64,000 nucleotides of DNA from contig CAWFER010000033.1 of NCBI GenBank assembly GCA_963814805.1, forward strand, positions 372,001 to 436,000, in the 5' to 3' direction. The number at the start of each line of letters is the position of its first letter. The first letter of the stretch is position 1. Made by a program: the position numbers and the translations under genes. Below the pieces are notes generated by a model. The model worked only from the letters and a program-made list of their open reading frames with translations, was not told the DNA's origin and made no database searches. Positions 46,987 through 55,508 of this stretch are shown here, one piece after another. Origin of the DNA: AP-15 sp963814805. GTDB taxonomy: Bacteria > Pseudomonadota > Alphaproteobacteria > ATCC43930 > CGMCC-115725.

Positions 46987-48024
46987 ATGATGAAATTCGG
47001 TTTGTTCGGCAGTGCGCAGGCGCGGCGCGCCGGTCCCGACACCGACAGCAGCCAGGGTTTTCGCGACTTCATCGACAACAATGTCGAGGCCGAGGCACTG
47101 GGCTATTACAGCACGTTTTTGGTCGAGCATCACTTTACCGGCTTCGGCCAGGTTTCGGCGAGCCTCAATCTGTTGACCTGGCTCGGCGCCCGCACCCGGA
47201 ATCTGCGGCTAGGGACGGCGGTGCTGGTACTGCCCTGGCACAACCCGGTGTTGCTGGCCGAGCAGGCGGCAACCCTCGACCTCCTATCCGGCGGGCGCCT
47301 CGATTTCGGCGTCGGCAAAGGCTATCGCTGGAACGAGTTCGCCGGATTCTGCGTCGATATGGAAGAGGCTGACGGACGCTTCGAGGAAGCGCTCGACGTG
47401 ATCACCAAGGCCTTCGTCTCGGAGACGCCGTTCTCGCACCGCGGCAAATACTGGCAGTACGACAACATCGTCGTCGAGCCGCCGGCGTCGCAAAAGCCGC
47501 ACCCGCCATTCTGGATGGGCGCCGGCAGCCCGAATTCGGTGCGTCAGGTCGCGGCGCGCGGCTACAACATGCTGTTGGGCCAGCATTCGCTCGCCGAAGA
47601 GATCCTCGATCAGGTCGGGCAATTTCGCGACGAGGTCGAGGCGCGCGGACGGCGCTTCAATCCGTTGGAGGTCGCGGTCGCCCGCGCCGTCCATTTCGCC
47701 AAGGATGCCGCCGATAAGGAGGCAGCGCTGGAGCGCCGCTATCAGGGGCATATGCGGATTAATGCGCTGGCAAAGCGGCCCGACGGCGAGCAGCGGGCGC
47801 GCTTCATCGCGAATGAAGCCGAGGCGCGGCACGAAAGCGCCGAAAGCGCCCTCTTCGGCGCGCCCGATGAGATCGTGCGCAAGCTCGAAAGGCTGCGGGC
47901 CGGCGGGGTCGAATACGTGATCATCAATTTCGGCGGCTCGCGCGACAATATTCGCCGTTTTGCGCGCGAGATCATGCCGGCTTTCGCCGACGAACCGGCG
48001 GCGCTGGCGCTCGCCGGCAAGTGA
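46987..48024 (+). CDS. LLM class flavin-dependent oxidoreductase, type A
   Basis: 345 residues, intact. MMKFGLFGSAQARRAG, STFLVEHHFTGFGQVSASLN, LRLGTAVLVLPWHNPVLLAE, GRLDFGVGKGYRWNEFAGFC, FSHRGKYWQYDNIVVEPPAS. Closely similar to the product at 41005-42060. Lies 51 bases after a type-B gene and 20 bases before another, so co-transcribed with them. Confidence 0.91.
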   Translation: MMKFGLFGSAQARRAGPDTDSSQGFRDFIDNNVEAEALGYYSTFLVEHHFTGFGQVSASLNLLTWLGARTRNLRLGTAVLVLPWHNPVLLAEQAATLDLLSGGRLDFGVGKGYRWNEFAGFCVDMEEADGRFEEALDVITKAFVSETPFSHRGKYWQYDNIVVEPPASQKPHPPFWMGAGSPNSVRQVAARGYNMLLGQHSLAEEILDQVGQFRDEVEARGRRFNPLEVAVARAVHFAKDAADKEAALERRYQGHMRINALAKRPDGEQRARFIANEAEARHESAESALFGAPDEIVRKLERLRAGGVEYVIINFGGSRDNIRRFAREIMPAFADEPAALALAGK

Positions 48025-48044
48025 CGAACCAAGGAGTAGATGCG

Positions 48045-49100
48045 ATGGCGTTCGAATTCGGCGTGTTCCACGAGTTTCAGCGGCGCCCGGGCCAGAACGA
48101 GGCCGAGGCGTTCACCACCGCGTTCGAGCAGGTCGACGCTGCCGAGCGCTGGGGTCTCGACGCGATTTGGCTGGCGGAAATCCATATGGCGCCCGAGCGC
48201 TCGGTGTGCTCGGTGCCGATGACGATCGCCAGCGCGATCGCCTCCCGCACCCGCAACATCAAAATCGGCACCGGCGTCCAGGTGCTGCCGCTGTGTCAGC
48301 CTCTGCGGCTCGCCGAAGACTCCGCGACCGTCGATCATATCAGCCGCGGACGGCTGATCTTCGGCGTCGGGCGCAGCGGCTTTCCGCGCGCTTACGAGGC
48401 CTATGGCATCCCCTACGGCGAGAGCCCGGAGCGCTTTACCGAGGTGCTCGAGATCGTCAAGCGCGCCTGGACCGAGGAAACGTTTTCGTTCGCCGGGAAG
48501 TTTTACAACTACGAAAACGTCTGCATCGTGCCAAAGCCGTACCACAAGCCGCACCCGCCGATCCGGATTGCGGCGAACCGCGAGGACACCTTCATTTCGG
48601 CGGGGAAGCAGGGCTATGCGATCTTCGTCGGTGCGCGGCGCGGCACGTTCGATGAGGTCCTGCCTAATGTGCAGATCTATCGCGACGCTTGGAAGTCTGC
48701 GGGTCATCCCGGCCATGGCGAGGTGTATCTGCGCGCCCCGGTCTATGTCGGCGACACCCTCGAACAGGCGCTCTCCGATCCGCAGGAGACCTTGATGAAT
48801 TTCTACCGCTACCTTGGGGCGCGCCTCGAGGAATCGGCCAATCGTCCTGGCATTTTTGATACCGCGCGGCGGATCGAGGGCGCCCAGCGGCTGCAGACGC
48901 TCACTTGGGACGAGGTGCGGCGCGGCCGGGCGATTGTCGGCACGCCGGAGATGGTGGCTGATAATCTCGCCAGTCTCAGGGACCAGCTCGGTCTCGCCGG
49001 TATCCTCGCCGAGCTCAACACCGGCGGGCTCATTCCGCATGAACGGGTCATGCGTTCGATGCAGCTGCTGTGCGAAAAGGTCCAGCCGCGGCTGCATTGA
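48045..49100 (+). CDS. LLM class flavin-dependent oxidoreductase, type B
   Basis: 351 residues, intact. MAFEFGVFHEFQRRPG, GLDAIWLAEIHMAPERSVCS, IKIGTGVQVLPLCQPLRLAE, GRLIFGVGRSGFPRAYEAYG. Start ATG 48045 supported by AAGGAG eight bases upstream; an earlier GTG at 48021 is possible. Strongly similar to 45907-46935, probably a tandem duplicate of the A/B pair. Confidence 0.91.
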   Translation: MAFEFGVFHEFQRRPGQNEAEAFTTAFEQVDAAERWGLDAIWLAEIHMAPERSVCSVPMTIASAIASRTRNIKIGTGVQVLPLCQPLRLAEDSATVDHISRGRLIFGVGRSGFPRAYEAYGIPYGESPERFTEVLEIVKRAWTEETFSFAGKFYNYENVCIVPKPYHKPHPPIRIAANREDTFISAGKQGYAIFVGARRGTFDEVLPNVQIYRDAWKSAGHPGHGEVYLRAPVYVGDTLEQALSDPQETLMNFYRYLGARLEESANRPGIFDTARRIEGAQRLQTLTWDEVRRGRAIVGTPEMVADNLASLRDQLGLAGILAELNTGGLIPHERVMRSMQLLCEKVQPRLH

Positions 49101-49375
49101 CCGGCGCGGGGCTGGTCGGCGCCATTCGCCGGGGCGGATGGCGACTGATCAAATAACCATTTCCGGGCAAATCGACAGGCCGGGTAAATCTGCTCCCGAC
49201 TAAAGGCCAGGATTGCTGCCGACAAAGCCAATGCGCCCGCTGGCCGGCCGCGGCAAACGTTGCGCGCCGGTGGAATTAGCCTCGCAGAGCCAACGGAAAC
49301 GCGCTAGTGTGCACGCACCGGCCCTGAAGCCGGGCGAACTAGCCCATTACCCGCATAGCAGCAGATGCAGGCGCT

Positions 49376-50968
49376 ATGTTTTCGATCGAATTTCGGCCGG
49401 CCATGGATTTGACCAAAGGCTTTGGTGGAAGTGCAACTGCTGCGCGGCCGCGCCCCTGCCGCTCCGCCGAACCGGTCGGCCTTGAGCAGAGCCGGACCGG
49501 CGGATTATGGCGGCTTTGGGCGATGGCGCCGGCGATGTTCTTTGGCGGCGCGTTTCTGGTGTCGCTGCCGGGGGCCGCTGTGGCGGACAGCTCAAGCGAC
49601 GATCTCAACCAGTTGCGCGCGACTGTACAAAAGGAGCTGGCGGCGCTTAAAAAGCAGGAGGACAAGCTCCACCGCCAGGTGGTGGAGCTCGATCGCAAGA
49701 GCAAGCAGCTCGATCTGAAGAATCAGCTGCTCGACAAACAGCTGCGCACCTTGCGGGCGACCGGGCTCGCAACCGTCAACGTCATCCCGGGCGGGGTCGC
49801 CGAGACCGGCCCGGCGCCGTCTTCGTCCGGCATCGAGGTCGCCCAGAGCCCTGCCTCCTCGACCGCCGCGCCGACGAATTCCGCTCCGGGCGCAGCTCCC
49901 GCCGGCGGCGGCGCTGGGGCGACATCCGCCGCGCCCGCCGGTGGCGGCGGAGGTGGCGGCGGCGAATCGGCGCCGATCGCCGGCCCCTCGGCGGCACAGC
50001 AGCAGGCCCGGCAGGTCGTCGAGACGGCGCCCTCCCTTTCGGCCTCCGGCGGGGTGCTGACCCCGAAGGGACAATTCATCATCGATCCGTCGATCGAGTA
50101 CGACTACTGGTCGCAAAACCAGCTCGGGGTGAACGGCTTTCAGATCATCCCCGGCATCACCTTCGGCAACATCTTTGCCAACCGGGTCGAGCAGAACATC
50201 ACCACTGCCGCAGTGACCGCGCGCTACGGCCTTACCGACCAACTCGAACTCAACGTCAAAGTCCCGTATGTGTACAACAGCGGCAGCACCACCAGCCTGA
50301 TCCCAGTGGGGACCACCGCCGAACTCTTGACCCTCAACGCCACCGGCACGGGGATCGGCGATATCCAGTTCGGGTCCAGCTACCAGTTCAATTCGGGCGA
50401 GAACGGCTGGCCGATTTTTATCGGCAATATGCTGTTCAAAACCGCCACCGGGATCAGCCCGTTTCAGGTGCCGATCGTTACGGTCAACGACCCGAATGGC
50501 CAATTTCTCGAAGGGCAGCCGAAACAGCTGGCGACCGGCACCGGGTTCTACGCGCTCGAGCCGAGCCTGACGGTGCTGATGCCGACCGCCCCCGGCGTGC
50601 TGTTCGCGAATATCCAGGATACCCACAATATCGGGCAAACGGTAAACATCCAGAGCGCGCAAGGCGGTCCGGCCACCGCGGCGTTCCTCCAGCCGGGCGA
50701 GAACCCGGCGGTGACGTTCGGCATCGGCTTTGCGCTGAACGACCGCGCGGCGCTGACCTTCAGCTATCAGCAGGAGCACGTGTTTACCGCGTTTGAAGAC
50801 CATCAGGCGATCCAGGGATCGCCCTATTCCTTCGGCACCTTCAATTTCGGCCTCGGATATCAGATCTCGCAATCGACGAGGCTCAATCTCAGCGTCGGCA
50901 TCGGCGCCGGCCAAAACGCCCCGGTAGCAAAAGTCCTGCTCGAGCTGCCCTATAAATTCTCATTGTAG
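49376..50968 (+). CDS. FapF-like outer-membrane beta-barrel protein
   Basis: Up to 530 residues. A signal peptide occupies residues ~50-70 (AMFFGGAFLVSLPGAAVA), then a coiled coil at ~74-127 (heptads in LNQLRATVQKELAALKKQED and LHRQVVELDRKSKQLDLKNQ), a disordered Ala/Gly/Pro/Ser linker (~140-225), and a C-terminal region of alternating strands from LTPKGQFIIDPSIEYDYWSQ through RYGLTDQLELNVKVPYVYNS to LLELPYKFSL. This coiled-coil plus beta-barrel order matches the amyloid secretion pore FapF of Pseudomonas (Phenol_MetA_deg-type barrel), and a C39-like peptidase and amyloid-like genes are next door. True start may be 49403 or 49523, since the first ~49 residues are not signal-like. Convergent with the rest of the locus. 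Confidence 0.72.
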   Translation: MFSIEFRPAMDLTKGFGGSATAARPRPCRSAEPVGLEQSRTGGLWRLWAMAPAMFFGGAFLVSLPGAAVADSSSDDLNQLRATVQKELAALKKQEDKLHRQVVELDRKSKQLDLKNQLLDKQLRTLRATGLATVNVIPGGVAETGPAPSSSGIEVAQSPASSTAAPTNSAPGAAPAGGGAGATSAAPAGGGGGGGGESAPIAGPSAAQQQARQVVETAPSLSASGGVLTPKGQFIIDPSIEYDYWSQNQLGVNGFQIIPGITFGNIFANRVEQNITTAAVTARYGLTDQLELNVKVPYVYNSGSTTSLIPVGTTAELLTLNATGTGIGDIQFGSSYQFNSGENGWPIFIGNMLFKTATGISPFQVPIVTVNDPNGQFLEGQPKQLATGTGFYALEPSLTVLMPTAPGVLFANIQDTHNIGQTVNIQSAQGGPATAAFLQPGENPAVTFGIGFALNDRAALTFSYQQEHVFTAFEDHQAIQGSPYSFGTFNFGLGYQISQSTRLNLSVGIGAGQNAPVAKVLLELPYKFSL

Positions 50969-51085
50969 GCGGCGTCGCAAGACCGCGCATCGAAGCTCGA
51001 CGCCCAAGGTATCGCCCGCCCTCGCCCGATTTGCGCACAATCCGCCTCGCGGCAGATCGCGTGGAGTGGCGACCGGGCTGCGCTA

Positions 51086-51436
51086 TTATTTGCCAAGGTT
51101 GCCAGGGGTGACGGTCAACGTCGCGTTGTTCGCCGGGGCGAGCAGCGGCGGGGCTTTCAACTCGTCCCACAACAGCACTCTCGCATGCCCGACCGCACCC
51201 TGCATCACCGGCGAGCGAAGCCCGGCGGCGGTCTCGTTGGCCATTGCGGCATCGGACAGGACGGTGACGCTGGCAAGCACGGCCGGCAGGTTCTTCGCCG
51301 ACGCCGCAGGCAGATATTCTGTGGCGCCGCAGCCTGTCGACAGTATTGCCAGCCCCAGGGCTGCAACCAGCATCCCGAACACCCAGGCCACCGGCCTGGC
51401 TCGCAACCGGACACCGGCACGATTGTCGTTCGTCAT
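51086..51436 (-). CDS. Small lipoprotein of the amyloid locus
   Basis: 116 residues. Hydrophobic segment WVFGMLVAALGLAILSTGC ends in a lipobox (STGC, Cys36), so predicted envelope lipoprotein. Mature part contains LPAVLASVTVLSDAAMANET-AAG, whose LSDAAMANETAAG resembles a degenerate double-glycine-type leader motif, then a short strand-forming tail. Start ATG 51434-51436 with GGGGGA upstream. Downstream of, and on the same strand as, the FapE-like, FapD-like and amyloid genes; unknown family. Confidence 0.6.
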   Translation of the reverse strand: MTNDNRAGVRLRARPVAWVFGMLVAALGLAILSTGCGATEYLPAASAKNLPAVLASVTVLSDAAMANETAAGLRSPVMQGAVGHARVLLWDELKAPPLLAPANNATLTVTPGNLGK

Positions 51437-51542
51437 CACATCCCCCATCGCTCCCCGCCGGGCCAGCGGGAACTCAAGATCATCGACCGAGCTGTTTTTG
51501 CGAAGCATGGCGCTTGGCGAACGCCCGCCGATTGCGGCTGGT

Positions 51543-52250
51543 TCATCGGAAACTGTTGGCGCCGACGAGCCGGTTCAAAACCGAGGAGGGAACGCTCTGC
51601 TGGATCAGTTTCGACAATCCGTTGACGCCGATATCCACGGTCGTCACCTGCTGCACCAAGGCGTTGTTCTGAGCATTGGCGATGACGCTGGTCACGCCGC
51701 TGTTGGCGCCGGCGCCGACGATCGACGCCAGCCCGCTGTTGACCAGCGCCTGCAGCACCGGCGCCGACACGCTGACCTGGGTCTGCACCGAGCCGTTGGC
51801 GACCACCGTGGCCGTGGTGACATTGGGCGTTCCAGCGGTAATCGGCGGCGTCGCCAGCCCGAGCCCGACAAGCGACGAGGCGCCAACCCCGGCTGGCGAG
51901 CCGCCCGCGACCGTCAAAGTCGGCACCACCACGGTCTCGGCCAGGGTGTGGTTGACGAACGTCGCCTGTTGAAACGCGAAATTCAGCACCACGCCCGAGC
52001 CGGCCTCCATTCCGCCGCGAATTTGGCTGAGCCGGTCGTCGTCGAGAGCGGCGCTCGCCAGCCGTTCGCCCAGCCGCTGGGCTGTCACCGGCTGCTGCGC
52101 TGTCGGCTGCAGCGTCGAGCGCTGCTGCGCCGCAGCCTTCGGCGCCGGCGCCCCCGCGCCGATGGTGCCGATCGCATTGTCCGAGCACCCCCCAAGCAAG
52201 CTTGCCGCAAACACGGCCATGGCCGTGAGCAGCGCTGGCAGGCAGGTCAC
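51543..52250 (-). CDS. Exported lipoprotein with double-glycine motif (FapE-like position)
   Basis: 235 residues. Starts at GTG 52248-52250 with GGGAGG upstream; lipobox LLGGC with Cys22. Residues 69-80 read LDDDRLSQIRGG, fitting the LSxxELxxIxGG double-glycine leader recognised by C39 peptidases. After it comes a strand- and Gly/Ala/Val-rich region (FAFQQATFVNHTLAETVVVP; LVQQVTTVDIGVNGLSKLIQ) that could be secreted or assembled. It lies between the C39-like peptidase gene and a small lipoprotein gene, like FapE in the Fap order. Family is assigned by context, not similarity. Frame intact. Confidence 0.6.
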   Translation of the reverse strand: MTCLPALLTAMAVFAASLLGGCSDNAIGTIGAGAPAPKAAAQQRSTLQPTAQQPVTAQRLGERLASAALDDDRLSQIRGGMEAGSGVVLNFAFQQATFVNHTLAETVVVPTLTVAGGSPAGVGASSLVGLGLATPPITAGTPNVTTATVVANGSVQTQVSVSAPVLQALVNSGLASIVGAGANSGVTSVIANAQNNALVQQVTTVDIGVNGLSKLIQQSVPSSVLNRLVGANSFR

Positions 52251-52275
52251 GTCGCCCTCCCGTGGGATACATATT

Positions 52276-53010
52276 TCAAAACCGGGACAAGTCAAGCAGA
52301 CCCGGGTGCGACAAGGTCGCCAGATCGAGCGCATAGCGCGTCAATTCCCACGGCGGATCCGGCGCCGACGCCCATTTCTGGTCGCTGTTGAAACTTTTCT
52401 GGCCTTCGTCGACATGGCTCAGGATCAAAAAGAAAATGCCGCTCCACTGCAATTCGAAGACCCCGATCGGCTCGCTGCGCATGCCGTTGGCCGGATCGGA
52501 GAGCAGCACCCGCCCGTCCTCGATGCCTTCGAGCACGACGAAATGACGATAGCCGCGCACGTTCAACAGCACGATCGCCGGTAGCCGCACCTCGGCGAGC
52601 TTACTCAAAGGGGCCCGATAGCCATTCGATTGGAGGCCATGCCGGGTTAAAAAGTTCTTGATGTCCAGCAGCGAGAACCCGGACTCGCTGATCACCTGCT
52701 TGTTGCCATGCAGGATCATGTCGTCAAACACTGTCGTCTCGCTGACCGGTATGCGGTAGTTGTAGGTCAACAGGGTCGCCAGCGCCGCCGAGCCGCAGGA
52801 AAAATCGTGCTCCTGCGCGATCGTCGCCTGGTATTTCTGTTCTTGAAAGCTTTGCAGGTGGAGCGACAAGGCGCCGCCGCCCAGGCCGGTATCAATGTAG
52901 AGCGATCCGGCCCGAGCCGGCGGCGCAATGCCGGGAAGAAAGGCTGCGCCGAGCCACAGCGCCGCTGCCGCCGGGCGCAGCCTCGTCCACGAATGTGGTG
53001 CCTTCATCAC
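52276..53010 (-). CDS. C39-like cysteine peptidase, FapD-like
   Basis: 244 residues with an N-terminal signal (AAAALWLGAAFLPGIAPPAR-A). Papain-like C39 core: Gln66 and Cys72 in IAQEHDFSCGSAALATLLTY, His156 in NVRGYRHFVVLEGI and Asp172 in VLLSDPANG, i.e. a complete Cys-His-Asp triad plus oxyanion Gln. Unlike bacteriocin exporters it has no ABC or TM domain, which fits FapD, the predicted periplasmic processing protease of the Fap amyloid system. Start is GTG 53008-53010 or ATG at 53007. 25 bases upstream of the double-glycine lipoprotein gene, a plausible substrate. Confidence 0.82.
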   Translation of the reverse strand: MMKAPHSWTRLRPAAAALWLGAAFLPGIAPPARAGSLYIDTGLGGGALSLHLQSFQEQKYQATIAQEHDFSCGSAALATLLTYNYRIPVSETTVFDDMILHGNKQVISESGFSLLDIKNFLTRHGLQSNGYRAPLSKLAEVRLPAIVLLNVRGYRHFVVLEGIEDGRVLLSDPANGMRSEPIGVFELQWSGIFFLILSHVDEGQKSFNSDQKWASAPDPPWELTRYALDLATLSHPGLLDLSRF

Positions 53011-53044
53011 GCGCCTGTGTTTTTTCCGATTTTGAGCTACAGCC

Positions 53045-53419
53045 TCAGCGCACCGTGATGTTGATCGTGGTGCTGGTCTGCATGATCGAGTTGTTGCCGA
53101 AATTCTGCAAGACCGTGGTGATGCCGGCGTTGTTGTCGATCGAGTGATCGTTGCTGATATAGCCGGTCATCGGGCTCAGGATCACCGCGTTGTTGGCGGA
53201 CGTGCCGGCGCTGGTTGCGGCGCCAGAGCCGGTGTTGATGGTGACGCCGCGGGCGCGCACGTTGCCGAGCTCGGCTGTCGGCACCGCGGTCCCCGCCAGC
53301 ACGCCGAGCACCGCTCCCGGCTTGGTCGCCGCACCGCCCTCGGCGGCGAGGCACGAGCCGGAAGACCCGAGCGCTGCTGTCAGCAGCAACGCAGCAACCC
53401 AGATCGCGGAGGCTTTCAT
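53045..53419 (-). CDS. Small exported amyloid-associated protein
   Basis: 124 residues, signal peptide (AIWVAALLLTAALGSSGSCL-A). The C-terminal half is Asn/Ser/Thr-rich, with strand-forming text (NNAVILSPMTGYISNDHSID; NNAGITTVLQNFGNNSIMQT; STTINITV), reminiscent of curlin/FapB-type repeats. Contains VPTAELGNVRARG, similar to a double-glycine leader motif but ending in ArgArg/Gly. Lies between the repeat protein and the peptidase gene, 34 bases from the latter. Possible nucleator or minor subunit by analogy with FapB (inference). Confidence 0.6.
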   Translation of the reverse strand: MKASAIWVAALLLTAALGSSGSCLAAEGGAATKPGAVLGVLAGTAVPTAELGNVRARGVTINTGSGAATSAGTSANNAVILSPMTGYISNDHSIDNNAGITTVLQNFGNNSIMQTSTTINITVR

Positions 53420-53452
53420 GTTTTCAATCCTGTGTCTTCGTTTTGCGGAGGC

Positions 53453-53490
53453 GCGGTCCGCACCGCCGGATGCCCGGCGACACGGACCGC
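53453..53490 (-). promoter_or_regulatory. Intercistronic hairpin after the amyloid gene
   Basis: An interrupted perfect stem: GCGGTCCG (53453-53460) pairs with CGGACCGC (53483-53490), and inside it CGCCGG pairs with CCGGCG around a four-base loop. It lies about 20 bases beyond the amyloid gene stop and 33 bases before the start of the next gene. No U-tract follows, so it is more likely an mRNA-stabilising or attenuating structure than a full terminator. Confidence 0.7.
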
Positions 53491-53509
53491 TCCAACGAGC
53501 GTGCTGCTG

Positions 53510-55352
53510 TTAGTGGATGGCGCCCGGGCTGAACCCGCTGAGCCCGCCGCCATTGCCGCCGACCGAGGAGGTCAGAGCGACGGAGTTCTGCTGCACCGAG
53601 CCGGCGCCCGTGTTCAGGTTGGCCTGCAGGATGCCCTGGCCGCCCAACGAGTTGGACATCGACACGTTGCCGCTGTACCCACCCTTGCCGAGGGAGACGT
53701 ACTTGTTGTTGCCGACCGTCGCCCCGGCAGCCGCCGAATTCGCCCCGGCGGTGACCGTGGTCGTCGGATTGTAGGTCGTCGTCTGGCTCAAGGTGCCGCC
53801 GCCAACGATCGAGTTCTTGCAACGTCGCGTTGATGTTGGTGCTCGAGTTGGTGTAGCTGTCGGACTTGTTGCTGGTGCTGGTGTTGTTGCTATCCTTATA
53901 GTTGGTGCTCGAATTTGTATAGTTCTTGGTTGAGGTGTTGCCGCCGTTGTTGATGTTGGTCGCCGTTCCGCCATTCGTCGCCGCGGCGGTGCCGCCGGTG
54001 CTGCCGGTCGAGGTGGCGCCGTCGTTCGTGGTCTTGGTGGTAGAGACGGAACTCGTACCGTAATTGTCGTTGTTGCCGACACCGCCCTTGCCACCAGAAA
54101 TGGTGTTGCTGACGGAGGACCCGCCGGTGGCCGTGGTCCATTCGCCCGGGCCGGTGCCGTCGGTGGTGTTGATCTTGCCGCCACTGGTCGCCGCATTCAG
54201 CCCGGCGCTGACGGTGCTGGTGTTGGTCTTGGTGTTGGTGTTGTACGAGCCGACCGTCGCGGTCTTGGTGGTGGTGTTGTACGAGCCCTTGGCGACCGTG
54301 ACCGTTTTGGTGTTGTTGGAGCCGAGGGTCAGCGTGTTGCCATTGGCCTGAACCGCGGTGCTGGTCCCACCCTTGGTCGAACCGGCATTGACGCCGCTGC
54401 CCGCCGCCGAGCCGCCGGCGGTCGTGGTGATGGTCTTGGTGTTGCCGCCATCGTTCGAGGCGATGGTGTTGCCGCCATTGTTGGACGCGGTAGTGTTGCC
54501 GCTGATGTTGGTCGCCTTGCCGCCGTTGGTGGCGGCCGCGCCGGTGCCGCTGTTAGTGGTCGTCGGCGTGCTGGTGCTGGTGTTGCTGACCGACACCGTC
54601 TTGGTGTTGCCCGAATCCTTGTTGATGGCGACGCCGCCATTGTTGGCGGACGGGCTGCCGGTGCCCGAAGTGCTGCTGTTGCTGGTGTTGGTCTTGGTGC
54701 TGCTGAGCGAGGTCGTGTTGCCCGAGTTCTTGTTGCTGGTATTGCCGTTATCGGCGGAGACCGTGGTCGTCTTGGTGTTGCCCGAGAGCAGGCTGTTGCC
54801 GTTGGCCTGAACCGCGGTGCTGCCCTTGGCGGCAGTGGCGCCGCTGTTGGTCGTAGTCGGGGTGATCGTCGTCGACGTTGACTTGGTGCTGGTCAGCGTG
54901 TTGTTGTTGGCCTGAACCGCGGTGCTCCCCTTGCTGGCGGTGGCGCCGCTGTTGGTCGTGGTCGGGGTGATCGTCGTCGTCTCGGTCGGGGTGATCGTCG
55001 TGGTCTTAGTGTTGGTGTTGGTCAGCGTGTTGCCATTGGCGTTGACCGCGGTGCCGCCCTTGCTCGCCTGGGCGCCTGAGTTGGTCGGGGTGATCGTCGT
55101 TGTCTCGGTCGGAGTGATCGTGGTGGTCTTGGTGTTGGTGCTGGTCAGCGAGTTGCCGTTGGCGCTGTTGCTCGAGTTCTTGGTGTTGCCCGAATTGGTG
55201 TTGGTGGCGCTGCCGCCGGGCGTGGTCGACGTTCCCGCGCCGCCGGTCGCGGTAGCGCTGGAAGTGTTGGTGGTGCCCGGCGAATTTTGCGCGAAGGCCG
55301 CCCCGGCGCTCAGGGCGAGGACCGCGCAAGTTGCTAACAGAACCTTTTTCAT
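53510..55352 (-). CDS. Thr/Asn/Ser-rich repeat protein, putative functional amyloid subunit, one frameshift
   Basis: About 613 residues. ATG 55350-55352 with AGGA nine bases upstream; signal peptide KKVLLATCAVLALSAGAAFA. The mature part is almost entirely Thr, Asn, Ser, Gly, Ala and Lys, arranged in imperfect repeats of about 40 residues (blocks such as KTTTITPTETTTITPT and NSGATASKGSTAVQAN). After one extra base at 53816 the final ~100 residues read NSIVGGGTLSQTTTYNPTTT, then GGQGILQANLNTGAGSVQQN-SVALTS, which resembles the C-terminal curlin/Fap-type amyloid regions. Low charge, very few aromatic residues. By position the FapC/FapB counterpart. The shift looks like a sequencing error. Preceded by a sigma-54 promoter. 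Confidence 0.7.
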
Positions 55353-55492
55353 TCCTATTTTCCTCTGGTTATCCCCGCCCCTGCGGCGGAAGTCATGACA
55401 TGCCTGCGTTTCCCGATCGGGAACCGATCGCGACGGCGACCGCCGCCGCTCACTGGTCCTTCGCTCGATTTGACGCCGACCCCTCCACACCC

Positions 55493-55508
55493 GCAATCAG
55501 CATGCCAA
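55493..55508 (-). promoter_or_regulatory. Sigma-54 promoter of the amyloid gene
   Basis: Read on the minus strand: TTGGCATGCTGATTGC, with the invariant GG and GC dinucleotides ten bases apart and consensus TGGCAYG and TTGC. It lies 141 bases upstream of the amyloid ATG. An AT-rich tract (plus strand ~55557-55582) between it and the upstream GAGACA sites could accommodate IHF bending. Confidence 0.8.

Noticed and set aside
41005..49100. Luciferase genes implying bioluminescence
   Set aside because: The proteins belong to the broad LLM flavin monooxygenase class, and no luxCDE fatty-acid reductase genes are present.
49376..50968. Phenol-degradation (MetA-type) outer-membrane transporter
   Set aside because: The barrel type is compatible, but the N-terminal coiled coil and the neighbouring C39 peptidase and amyloid-like genes fit FapF better.
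54358..55398. Val/Leu-rich plus-strand frames
   Set aside because: Antisense to the Thr/Asn repeats of the amyloid gene. The hydrophobic appearance comes from reverse-complemented ACC/AAC codons, not real membrane proteins.
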